The notes beneath the pieces are model-generated. The model saw nothing but the letters and a program-made list of their open reading frames with translations. It ran no database searches and was not told the DNA's origin. The position numbers and the translations under genes are program-made. A DNA stretch of 51,307 bases from an uncultured Clostridiaceae bacterium. Lineage in GTDB: Bacteria; Bacillota; Clostridia; TANB77; CAG-508. Of the stretch, positions 8,041 through 15,413 are shown piece by piece (positions within the stretch are counted from its first letter, which is position 1; the number at the start of each line of letters is the position of its first letter). Location of the stretch: the NCBI GenBank assembly GCA_946493085.1, contig CAMMAC010000010.1, positions 1 through 51,307 of the forward strand, in the 5' to 3' direction.

Positions 8041-9786
8041 ATGACAAAAATGAAAGACCACACTTGTAACGATATCTCTTTAGAAGATGTTGGTAAAAAA
8101 GTGAAAATTGCTGGTTTTGTGCAAACCATTCGTGATTTAGGAGGTGTTGTTTTCTTAGATATCCGTGATATGTATGGCACTACACAAGTTGTTACTTCCG
8201 GAGATTCTAAGGAGGTAGATTTTGCCTCTCACATTCCTATTCAATCTGCTGTTTGTGTAGAAGGAACTGTTAGAAAAAGAGACCCTGAAACCATTAATGA
8301 GAAAATTAAAACAGGTCTTGTAGAAATTTTTATTGAAAAAATTGAAATTGTAGGGAAACGTACGAAAAACTTACCTTTCGAGGTAAATGCAAATCAAGAA
8401 GTAAGAGAAGATTTACGTTTGCAATATCGCTTTTTAGATTTACGTAGTGAAAAATTAACACAAAATTTAATTTTAAGAGCAAAAGTAATTCAATTTTTAC
8501 GTGAGCAAATGATTGCACAAGGATTTTTAGAGGTGCAAACCCCTATTCTTACTAGTTCTTCCCCAGAGGGAGCAAGAGACTATCTAGTTCCTAGTAGATT
8601 ACACCCAGGAAAATTCTATGCACTTCCACAAGCTCCACAACAATTTAAACAATTGCTTATGGTATCCGGTATAGATAAATATTTTCAAATTGCACCTTGC
8701 TTTAGAGACGAGGACGCTAGAGCAGACCGTGCTCCTGGTGAATTTTATCAATTAGACATGGAAATGAGTTTTGCAGGTCAAGAAGATGTTTTTGCTTCCA
8801 TAGAGCCTGTTATGTATGAGACTTTTCAAAAATTTTCTGATAAAAAAATCATGCAATATCCTTTTCCACGTATTTCGTATAAGGATGCCATGTTAAAATA
8901 CGGTTCTGATAAGCCAGATTTAAGAAATCCTCTTGTTATTTTAGACGTAACAGATTTCTTTGGAGCTTGTAGTTTTAAACCATTTCATGGTAAAACTGTG
9001 CGTGCCATTGTAATAGAAGGTCAAATGTCAAAAGGTTTTCATGAGAAAATGTTAGATTTTGCTATGTCTATTGGTATGCCAGGACTTGGCTATTTAGAAG
9101 TACAAGAGGACTTAAGTTTTAAAGGTCCTATTGATAAATTTATACCACAAGAAAAGAAACAAGAATTAATAGAAATTGCTCATTTAAAAGCAAATGATAC
9201 CATCTTTTTTATTGCAGATATAGAAGCCAGAGCAAATGTCCTTGCAGGTCAAATCCGTACAGAATTAGGAAAACGTTTAAGCTTAATTCAGGAAGATTGT
9301 TTTGCTTTTTGTTGGATTGTAGATTTTCCAATGTATGAATTAGACGAACATGGAAAAATAACCTTCAACCATAATCCTTTTTCTATGCCACAAGGAGGAA
9401 TGCAGGCTTTACTTTCTCAAAATCCTTTAGACATTGTTGCTTATCAATATGATATTGTATGCAATGGCGTAGAACTTTCTTCTGGAGCCGTTCGTAACCA
9501 CGACCCAGAAATTATGATAAAAGCCTTTGAAATTGCAGGGTATAATCAAGCACATATAGAAGAAAAGTTTCCAGCATTATTTCATGCATTTCAATATGGA
9601 GCTCCTCCACATGCTGGTATTGCTCCTGGTATTGATAGAATGTTAATGCTACTTACAAACTCAGACACCATCCGTGATGTCATTGCTTTTCCAATGAATA
9701 GCAAAGCACAGGATTTAATGATGTCTGCTCCTGGAACAGTTACCAAAGAACAGCTAAAAGAAGTGCACATTAAATTGGATGTATAA
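8041..9786 (+). CDS. aspS: Aspartyl-tRNA synthetase (probably non-discriminating)
   Basis: The 581-residue protein has the bacterial AspRS layout: an OB-fold anticodon-binding domain (about 1-105), class II motif 2 (FRDEDARAD), a bacterial GAD insertion and motif 3 (GIAPGIDRMLML). The loop after motif 2 reads RAPGEFYQLD instead of the common RQPEFTQID. AAAGGAGTG lies just before the ATG. Expression is controlled by the T-box upstream. If the AAC specifier there is right, the enzyme likely charges both tRNA-Asp and tRNA-Asn, with Asn formed by GatCAB transamidation. That part is an inference, since gatCAB is not in the window. Confidence 0.96.
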   Translation: MTKMKDHTCNDISLEDVGKKVKIAGFVQTIRDLGGVVFLDIRDMYGTTQVVTSGDSKEVDFASHIPIQSAVCVEGTVRKRDPETINEKIKTGLVEIFIEKIEIVGKRTKNLPFEVNANQEVREDLRLQYRFLDLRSEKLTQNLILRAKVIQFLREQMIAQGFLEVQTPILTSSSPEGARDYLVPSRLHPGKFYALPQAPQQFKQLLMVSGIDKYFQIAPCFRDEDARADRAPGEFYQLDMEMSFAGQEDVFASIEPVMYETFQKFSDKKIMQYPFPRISYKDAMLKYGSDKPDLRNPLVILDVTDFFGACSFKPFHGKTVRAIVIEGQMSKGFHEKMLDFAMSIGMPGLGYLEVQEDLSFKGPIDKFIPQEKKQELIEIAHLKANDTIFFIADIEARANVLAGQIRTELGKRLSLIQEDCFAFCWIVDFPMYELDEHGKITFNHNPFSMPQGGMQALLSQNPLDIVAYQYDIVCNGVELSSGAVRNHDPEIMIKAFEIAGYNQAHIEEKFPALFHAFQYGAPPHAGIAPGIDRMLMLLTNSDTIRDVIAFPMNSKAQDLMMSAPGTVTKEQLKEVHIKLDV

Positions 9787-9807
9787 CTTGGTGATTTCCA
9801 AAAAAAA

Positions 9808-9836
9808 CTTGCGTACTGCTACGCAAGTCTTTTTTG
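9808..9836 (+). terminator. Terminator of aspS
   Basis: ACTTGCGTA and TACGCAAGT form a stem with a CTGC loop, followed by CTTTTTT. It lies about 20 bases after the aspS stop codon. Confidence 0.88.
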
Positions 9837-9875
9837 GTGTGAATATTTGCTAAATAGGTCTGATTCTTTTAGACA

Positions 9876-9908
9876 TTTGCAATTTAAGGAACGTCCCTAA
9901 ATTGCAAA
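9876..9908 (-). repeat. Stem-loop of the conserved GGAACRYCCC family, copy 2
   Basis: TTTGCAATTTAAGG (9876-9889) and CCCTAAATTGCAAA (9895-9908) enclose AACGT. The only mismatch is A-C on the + strand, which becomes a G-U pair in - strand RNA. It lies 6 bases past the adhE stop, so it is in adhE terminator position. Confidence 0.85.
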
Positions 9909-9913
9909 GTTCC

Positions 9914-12520
9914 TTATTTTCCATAATAGCTATCTAAAAGAATTTGTTTTAATTCTTCTACTAATGGTACACGTGGGTTAGCAGTAGTACATTGGTCTTC
10001 AAATGCTCTATCTGCTAAGCTATCTACTTTTGCTAAGAATTCTTGTTCTTCTATTCCTTGCTCTTTAAATGTTGCTGGAATATCTAGGTCTTTATTTAAT
10101 TTTTGTATTTCTTCTATTAAGAAATTAATTCCTTCTTCTTTTGTGCTACATGCAAATCCCATTCTTCTTGCAATATCTGCATATTTTTGATCTGCTATAA
10201 AGTATTCATATTTAGGGAAAGATACAAATTTTGTTGGTCTACTTGCATTATATCTTATCACATATGGTAATAGAATTGCATTAATTCTACCATGTGCTAA
10301 ATGGAATTCTGCTCCGATTTTATGGGCAAGTGAGTGGTTAATTCCTAAAAATGCATTGGTAAACGCCATTCCTGCGATGGTACTTGCATTATGCATTTTT
10401 TCTCTTGCTTCTCTATTGCTTCCATTTTTGTAAGCTTCTCTTAAATAATGGAATACTAGTTCTATTGCTTTTTCTGCTAAACCATCTGTATAGTCAGATG
10501 CCATATTAGAAACATATGCTTCAATAGCATGGGTTAATACGTCCATTCCTGTATCTGCTGTAATTTTTGGTGGAAGGCTCATTACTAAATCTGGGTCTAT
10601 AATGGCTACATCTGGTGTTAGCTCATAATCTGCTAATGGATATTTTCTATTTTTTTCTTTATCGGAAATAACGGCAAAAGAGGTTACTTCTGAACCTGTT
10701 CCAGAAGTGGTTGGAATAGCCACCATTTTTGCTTTTGTTCCTAAGGTAGGGAATTTATAAGTACGTTTACGAATATCCATAAATTTTAATTTCATGCCTT
10801 CTATATCGGCATCTGGATGCTCATAAAATAGCCACATTCCTTTTGCTGCATCAATAGCACTTCCTCCACCTAATGCAATAATGACATCTGGCTTAAATTC
10901 ATCCATTAATGCTACACCTCTTTTGATGGTTGTAAAAGATGGATCTGATTCTACATCAGAAAAGATTTCGGAATGCACATATTGTTCTCTTTTTCTAAGA
11001 TGATATAATACTTTATCTACATATCCTAAACTTACCATTCCTGGATCTGTTACAATAAAGGCTCTTGAAATATTAGGCATTTTTTCTAGGTATTGAATAG
11101 AGCCTGCTTCAAAATAAATTTTATCTGGTACCTTAAACCACTGCATATTAACCCTCCTCTTTGCTACTCTTTTTACATTAATTAAGTTGACACTAGACAC
11201 ATTCGCTGTTGTAGAATTTCCTCCAAAAGTTCCACATCCTAATGTTAAGGATGGCATATTGGTGTTATAAATATCTCCAATAGCTCCGTGTGTAGAAGGA
11301 GAATTGACAATAATTCTTCCTACTTTTACTTTTTCAGAAAATTTTAAAATGGTTTCTTCATTTTCAGAATGAATCACTGCAGAATGTCCTAAGCCACCAA
11401 ATTCAATTAATTTTTCTGCAAGTTCTATTCCTTCGTCTTCGTTTTCTACTACATAGTAAGCAAGTACTGGACTTAATTTTTCTTTTGAAAATGGATATTC
11501 AATTCCTACACCATTTTCATGTAATACTAATACTTTTGTATCTTCAGGAACCTCTATTCCTGCTCCTTTTGCAATGAGATAAGGACTCTTTCCTACTATA
11601 TCATTATTTAAAGCACAGCTATTTCCTTCTTTTGAAATAAACATGCTACTTCTTAGTTTATCTGTTTCTTCTTGGCTTAAGAAATAACAACCTGCTTTTT
11701 TCATTAAATCTTCAAATTCTTCATGAATTTCTCTATCTACAATAACAGACTGTTCAGAAGCACATATCATACCATTATCAAAGGATTTAGACATTACTAA
11801 ATCATTCACAGAGGTTTTTAATTTTGCAGTTTTATCGATATAGCAAGGAACATTTCCTGGGCCTACTCCTAAAGCTGGTTTTCCACAAGAATAAGCTGCC
11901 TTTACCATACCAGTTCCACCAGTAGCTAAAATAAGGTTTACTCCCGGATGATGCATTAAGGTATTCGTTGCTAAAATAGATGGCTCTTCTATCCATAAAA
12001 TACAGTTTTCTGGTGCACCCGCCTTTACAGCCGCTTCTCTTAGAATCTGCGCTGCTCTCGTACTACATTTTTGTGCAGATGGATGGAATCCAAATATAAT
12101 AACATTTCTTGTTTTTGCTGCAATTAACGATTTAAACATAGTAGTGGAAGTAGGATTGGTTACTGGTGTAACCCCTGCAATAATGCCAACAGGTTCTGCA
12201 ATTTCGCAATATCCTTCTTCTTCGTTTTCTCCAATTATGCCGACTGTTTTATCATATTTAATGCTATGATAAATATATTCTGTTGCAAACATATTCTTTG
12301 TAATTTTATCTTCGTAAATTCCTCTTCCTGTTTCTTCTACGGCAAGTTTTGCAAGTTCCATATGATGCTCTAAGCCTGCCATTGCCATTGCTTTTACAAT
12401 GGAATTTACTTGCTCTTGGTCAAGCTTTAGATATTCTTCTTCTGCCACTTTTGCCTTTGCCACTAAATCATCTATCATGCTTTGTACTTTTTGCTTTTCT
12501 TCTTCACTATACTCTGCCAT
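9914..12520 (-). CDS. adhE: Bifunctional acetaldehyde/alcohol dehydrogenase
   Basis: The 868-residue protein has the full AdhE fusion. The N-terminal CoA-dependent aldehyde dehydrogenase (about 1-430) has the catalytic cysteine in NGMICASEQS. The C-terminal iron-dependent alcohol dehydrogenase (about 450-868) has GGGSAIDAAKG and the metal-binding histidines in INHSLAHKIGAEFHLAHGR. It reduces acetyl-CoA to ethanol with two NADH. The start at 12520 gives the usual family length and has AAGGGAAGAG before it; the frame runs open to 12640 without a better site. It is a single gene with its own promoter. A conserved-core stem-loop lies at its end. Confidence 0.97.
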   Translation of the reverse strand: MAEYSEEEKQKVQSMIDDLVAKAKVAEEEYLKLDQEQVNSIVKAMAMAGLEHHMELAKLAVEETGRGIYEDKITKNMFATEYIYHSIKYDKTVGIIGENEEEGYCEIAEPVGIIAGVTPVTNPTSTTMFKSLIAAKTRNVIIFGFHPSAQKCSTRAAQILREAAVKAGAPENCILWIEEPSILATNTLMHHPGVNLILATGGTGMVKAAYSCGKPALGVGPGNVPCYIDKTAKLKTSVNDLVMSKSFDNGMICASEQSVIVDREIHEEFEDLMKKAGCYFLSQEETDKLRSSMFISKEGNSCALNNDIVGKSPYLIAKGAGIEVPEDTKVLVLHENGVGIEYPFSKEKLSPVLAYYVVENEDEGIELAEKLIEFGGLGHSAVIHSENEETILKFSEKVKVGRIIVNSPSTHGAIGDIYNTNMPSLTLGCGTFGGNSTTANVSSVNLINVKRVAKRRVNMQWFKVPDKIYFEAGSIQYLEKMPNISRAFIVTDPGMVSLGYVDKVLYHLRKREQYVHSEIFSDVESDPSFTTIKRGVALMDEFKPDVIIALGGGSAIDAAKGMWLFYEHPDADIEGMKLKFMDIRKRTYKFPTLGTKAKMVAIPTTSGTGSEVTSFAVISDKEKNRKYPLADYELTPDVAIIDPDLVMSLPPKITADTGMDVLTHAIEAYVSNMASDYTDGLAEKAIELVFHYLREAYKNGSNREAREKMHNASTIAGMAFTNAFLGINHSLAHKIGAEFHLAHGRINAILLPYVIRYNASRPTKFVSFPKYEYFIADQKYADIARRMGFACSTKEEGINFLIEEIQKLNKDLDIPATFKEQGIEEQEFLAKVDSLADRAFEDQCTTANPRVPLVEELKQILLDSYYGK

Positions 12521-12554
12521 ACACACTCTTCCCTTCTTTATATAATTCCTCTTT

Positions 12555-12582
12555 ATTATATAAAAATATGGCAAAAAGTCAA
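12555..12582 (-). promoter_or_regulatory. Promoter of adhE
   Basis: On the - strand TTGACT (12577-12582) is followed after 16 bases by a perfect TATAAT (12555-12560). I did not find a Rex-type TTAACA palindrome here, so redox control is not shown. Confidence 0.75.
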
Positions 12583-12605
12583 GACTGAAAAGGTCGACAT
12601 TTTTT

Positions 12606-12640
12606 GCACAAAAAATGCACCCTCCAATTGCCGGATGCAT
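12606..12640 (-). terminator. Terminator of the 91-aa protein gene
   Basis: ATGCATCC pairs with GGGTGCAT around a short loop on the - strand (12615-12640), followed by a T run. It separates the 91-residue protein gene from the adhE promoter. Confidence 0.75.
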
Positions 12641-12662
12641 GCATTTCTTGTTTTTTGAGGAT

Positions 12663-12938
12663 TTAGCACAGAACCACGCTAAGTCCCTTTAAATAGTCTC
12701 CCTTTGGAGACTCTACAGGAATTTCCTCCACCTCAAATGCTTTCCCTGAGAAAGTATTTTCCAGGAAATGTAGAATACCGTTTGCTTCTTCCACATTTCC
12801 ACAATACATTCCTATTACGGATGCATTGTTTTCTTCGGTTGGAATCTCCCTCAAGGAACTTCCAAGGAAGAAGTCTACTTTCTTTTTAGCTTCGACTTCT
12901 TTCAAAATCAGATTCCGTGCTTTTTCTTTTTTGCTCAT
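12663..12938 (-). CDS. Hypothetical protein, 91 aa
   Basis: A strong site (GGAGG) precedes the ATG, and a terminator follows the gene, so it looks like a real single-gene unit. The N-terminus is lysine-rich (SKKEKARNLILKEVEAKKK), the rest is mixed alpha/beta in character, and it ends in VVLC. There is no signal peptide or membrane helix. I do not recognise the family. Confidence 0.7.
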   Translation of the reverse strand: MSKKEKARNLILKEVEAKKKVDFFLGSSLREIPTEENNASVIGMYCGNVEEANGILHFLENTFSGKAFEVEEIPVESPKGDYLKGLSVVLC

Positions 12939-13046
12939 TTTTTCCTCCTGCCTGTTTCTTTGAAACTTCTACTATAGTGCAATAAAATAATTGTACCATA
13001 TTTTTATCATTTTGTCAAATATTATGTTACTATTTTTCCCATTATT

Positions 13047-14600
13047 TTACTCCATATTTTGACATTTTTCTTGTATTTCTCGATATTTTTTCTCCAATTC
13101 CACCTTTACCTTTTCCTCTTTTTCAAATGCTATTTTAGAACTTATCTCTGCCATTTTCATTTTTAATAATAATAGCTCATTTTCATTCTTGCTTTTCTTT
13201 TCTGTAGTTTTCTCTTTTTCTACTTCTTTTATCTTTTTATCTTCTATCTCATACACTCTTGTTGCTATTTTTTCCACAAATTGTCTATCATGTGTGGAAA
13301 ACACAACTGTTCCACAGAAATTTTGTATTAAATTCTCCAATGCTTCTAGAGACGGAATATCTAAAAAGTTAGTAGGTTCATCTAGCAATAATACATTACT
13401 ATCAGAAACTAATAATTTAGCAATGGCTACTTTTGCTTTTTCTCCACCACTTAAATCTTCTACTTTTTTATGTACGCTATCTCCTTGAAATAGCAACCTT
13501 GCTAAAACATTTCTAACCGTTATTTCATTTTGAATAGAATCTTCTAGTACATTTTGCAAAATTGTTTTTTGCTTCTGCAAGCCATCCAATTCTTGACTGT
13601 AATACCCTAGTCTCACTTGTGGATTTATTTTTATTTTTTCTGCTTTTTCTTTTATCATGCGAAAAAGAGTGGTTTTTCCCGTTCCATTTGCTCCTACAAA
13701 TGCCAATTTTTCTTTATTTTCTACTTGAAAAGAAACATCCTCTAAAATAATTTTTTGTCCAAAAGATACTGTAATATGGTCTGCTGTAATCAGATATTTA
13801 CTTTTGCATTCTCCTTCTTTAGGCATCTTCATAATGATAGGAGGGAATTCTACCACTTTCTCTTTTTTCTCTAATTTTTCAAGTCTCGTCGCTAGTGCCT
13901 TACTATGTCTTTCTACTTTTTCTTTTTTCTCTTCTGCTGCTCTTTTATGAAGTCTTGCTTCGGAGTTTCCCATTCTACTAGGTGCTTTTTTGACTTTACT
14001 AGCACTATTTTTAGTTTCTTTGATGCTTCTTTCCAGTCTATTTCTTTCTTCTACATATTGCTCATACTCCCTTTGTTTTCTTAAAATTTCTTCCTGTTTT
14101 TGTGTCTGATAAGCCGTATAATTCCCTTTATATTTTTTGATTTGTTGCCTATCTATTTCTAATATGGATGTACAAATGGCATCCAATAGTTTTCTATCAT
14201 GCGATACGATAAGAAGAGTTCCTTTGTATTTTTTTAGTCTCTCTTCTAATAATTTTATTTTTTGTATATCTAAGTGATTGGTAGGTTCGTCTAATATCAA
14301 AATGGAAGCATTTTGCCTCAAAGTTTCATACAATCTCTGATTTGTTTTTTCTCCACCGCTTAAATAGGATGTTGGCACTATATCAAATTGTTTCATATAG
14401 CTAACACTACCATTTACCTCTATTTTTCCCTTGTCTACACTCTCTTTTCCTGCTATGATGTTTAAGAAAGTAGTTTTACCTGTTCCATTATTGCCTACAA
14501 TTCCTACTTTTTCATTCTCTTCTATTTTTAATTCCGGAATAGAAAATAATAATCTATCCCCAAAAGATTTTTTTATATTTCTTCCTATTATTTTTTCCAT
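13047..14600 (-). CDS. ABC-F ATPase, Vga/Msr-like (possible ribosomal protection protein)
   Basis: The 517-residue protein has two ABC domains and no membrane segment. The first has Walker A GNNGTGKT (about 36-43) and signature SGGEKTN. The second has GANGTGKT, LSGGEKAKVA and LLLDEPTNFLD. Between them is a long charged linker (about 165-250), as in antibiotic-resistance ABC-F proteins, and a C-terminal helical extension follows. The linker and second domain resemble Vga(A) in my memory (TRLEKLE, LGYYSQ, NVLARL, HDRQFVEKIATR). Such proteins bind the ribosomal E site and dislodge antibiotics from the peptidyl transferase centre. The leader peptides upstream support inducible expression. Actual resistance is not proven. 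Confidence 0.88.
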   Translation of the reverse strand: MEKIIGRNIKKSFGDRLLFSIPELKIEENEKVGIVGNNGTGKTTFLNIIAGKESVDKGKIEVNGSVSYMKQFDIVPTSYLSGGEKTNQRLYETLRQNASILILDEPTNHLDIQKIKLLEERLKKYKGTLLIVSHDRKLLDAICTSILEIDRQQIKKYKGNYTAYQTQKQEEILRKQREYEQYVEERNRLERSIKETKNSASKVKKAPSRMGNSEARLHKRAAEEKKEKVERHSKALATRLEKLEKKEKVVEFPPIIMKMPKEGECKSKYLITADHITVSFGQKIILEDVSFQVENKEKLAFVGANGTGKTTLFRMIKEKAEKIKINPQVRLGYYSQELDGLQKQKTILQNVLEDSIQNEITVRNVLARLLFQGDSVHKKVEDLSGGEKAKVAIAKLLVSDSNVLLLDEPTNFLDIPSLEALENLIQNFCGTVVFSTHDRQFVEKIATRVYEIEDKKIKEVEKEKTTEKKSKNENELLLLKMKMAEISSKIAFEKEEKVKVELEKKYREIQEKCQNME

Positions 14601-14617
14601 AAAAAAATTCCTCCTTT

Positions 14618-14690
14618 AATCCCATTTAAAGAAAGAATCTTATTCCTTAATTAAAAATCGTGAAAAATAGACTCCTCTTACAATAGGATT
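14618..14690 (-). promoter_or_regulatory. Possible attenuation pairing in the ABC-F leader
   Basis: On the - strand, AATCCTATT at the end of the leader ORF (14682-14690) can pair with AATGGGATT (14618-14626), with one G-U pair. The second segment lies directly before the AAAGGAGG ribosome site of the ABC-F gene. Ribosome stalling on the leader could change this pairing. This is inference from complementarity only. Confidence 0.45.
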
Positions 14691-14728
14691 TCCTGATATT
14701 TTATTTTTTCTACAAGCTGTATTCTCAT
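14678..14728 (-). CDS. Leader peptide upstream of the ABC-F gene (16 aa)
   Basis: An ATG-initiated ORF of 16 codons encodes MRIQLVEKIKYQEILL. Its ATG overlaps the TGA of a 4-codon ORF (MVKK, 14725-14739), which has AAAGG six bases before it. The two would be translationally coupled. It lies between a plausible promoter and the Vga/Msr-like ABC-F gene, as regulatory leader peptides of antibiotic-inducible genes do. It is too short for statistics to support it. Confidence 0.5.
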   Translation of the reverse strand: MRIQLVEKIKYQEILL

Positions 14729-14739
14729 TTCTTCACCAT
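14725..14739 (-). CDS. Minimal leader ORF (MVKK)
   Basis: ATG GTG AAG AAA TGA has AAAGG 6 bases upstream. Its stop overlaps the start of the 16-codon leader ORF (ATGA). It would deliver ribosomes to the second leader. This is speculative because of its size. Confidence 0.35.
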   Translation of the reverse strand: MVKK

Positions 14740-14766
14740 TTTTAACCTTTCTTTTTTCCTAATATT

Positions 14767-14795
14767 AAGATACCATATTTTTCTCTTTTTTACAA
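14767..14795 (-). promoter_or_regulatory. Possible promoter of the ABC-F leader and gene
   Basis: On the - strand TTGTAA (14790-14795) and TATCTT (14767-14772) are 17 bases apart, each a 4 of 6 match. It lies just upstream of the leader ORFs, giving a leader of about 150 bases. Confidence 0.45.
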
Positions 14796-14808
14796 GAGGA
14801 TTTTTATA

Positions 14809-14866
14809 GAAAAAGCAGGTTTAGAGTTTATTACACATACCATATATACCCTAATCCTGCTTTTTC
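14809..14866. terminator. Terminator hairpin after the Cys-rich 120-aa gene
   Basis: AAAAAGCAGG and CCTGCTTTTT form the outer stem, with TAG/CTA inside and a long loop. A and T runs on either side allow termination in both directions. Confidence 0.7.
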
Positions 14867-14869
14867 ATT

Positions 14870-15232
14870 TTAAGCTTTGAAAAATGGAAAAATTTTTTTC
14901 ACCAAACTAGTTTTTTCTTTCCTTGCTTTTCTTTCATATACTTGATTATTCGGATGCATTGGGCAAAAAGCTGGCTCTAACCTTTCGTAAATACTGAAAA
15001 CGTAACCTTTCTGCTCTCTATCCAACGAACAAGTTATTTCAAAAACATCGCAACTTGTTTCTTTGCTCCATCTTCCGTTTTCTAGCTGCCTTTTACTCGT
15101 TCCTGCATCCTTTAATAATTTGTGCTCATGCCTATCGCATGTTACACAATTACAGATGAAATACTCATGAAGTGGTTCATCCAGCTCTTTCCGAGTATCC
15201 AATGTGTAACTAGTTATCATTTCATTTTTCAT
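14870..15232 (-). CDS. Hypothetical Cys/His-rich protein, 120 aa
   Basis: AGGAGG lies 7 bases before the ATG. The product has no membrane helix and contains several Cys and His residues (FICNCVTCDRHEHK, SCDVFEITCS, FCPMHPNN) that could bind metal. The C-terminus is basic and ends KKIFPFFKA. The promoter region carries a 26-base palindrome, so the gene is probably under repressor control. I do not recognise the family. Confidence 0.7.
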   Translation of the reverse strand: MKNEMITSYTLDTRKELDEPLHEYFICNCVTCDRHEHKLLKDAGTSKRQLENGRWSKETSCDVFEITCSLDREQKGYVFSIYERLEPAFCPMHPNNQVYERKARKEKTSLVKKIFPFFKA

Positions 15233-15249
15233 TCTGCTTCCTCCTAATT

Positions 15250-15275
15250 TACACTATGTAAAGTTACATAGTGTA
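15250..15275 (-). promoter_or_regulatory. 26-base palindromic operator candidate
   Basis: TACACTATGTAA and TTACATAGTGTA are perfect 12-base inverted arms separated by AG. The palindrome lies between a candidate promoter (TTGCTT, 17 bases, TACTAT) and the start of the 120-residue protein gene, so a bound dimer would block transcription. There is no T run, which argues against a terminator. The cognate regulator is not visible next to it. Confidence 0.7.
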
Positions 15276-15413
15276 TAGTATCATAAATTAGGTAGATAAG
15301 CAAGTTTTTTATTTTCTTTTCATTTTCTCTTTCTTTTTTTGCTTTCTTGTTGTATAATAACGCTATGTTTATCCTATTTTTGGAAAACAAAGAAAAAAGA
15401 AAGGATGATAAAA

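Noticed and set aside
12349..12588. + strand leucine-rich ORF over the adhE start
   Set aside because: It is the complement of adhE coding sequence, and its composition reflects that; it has no ribosome site.
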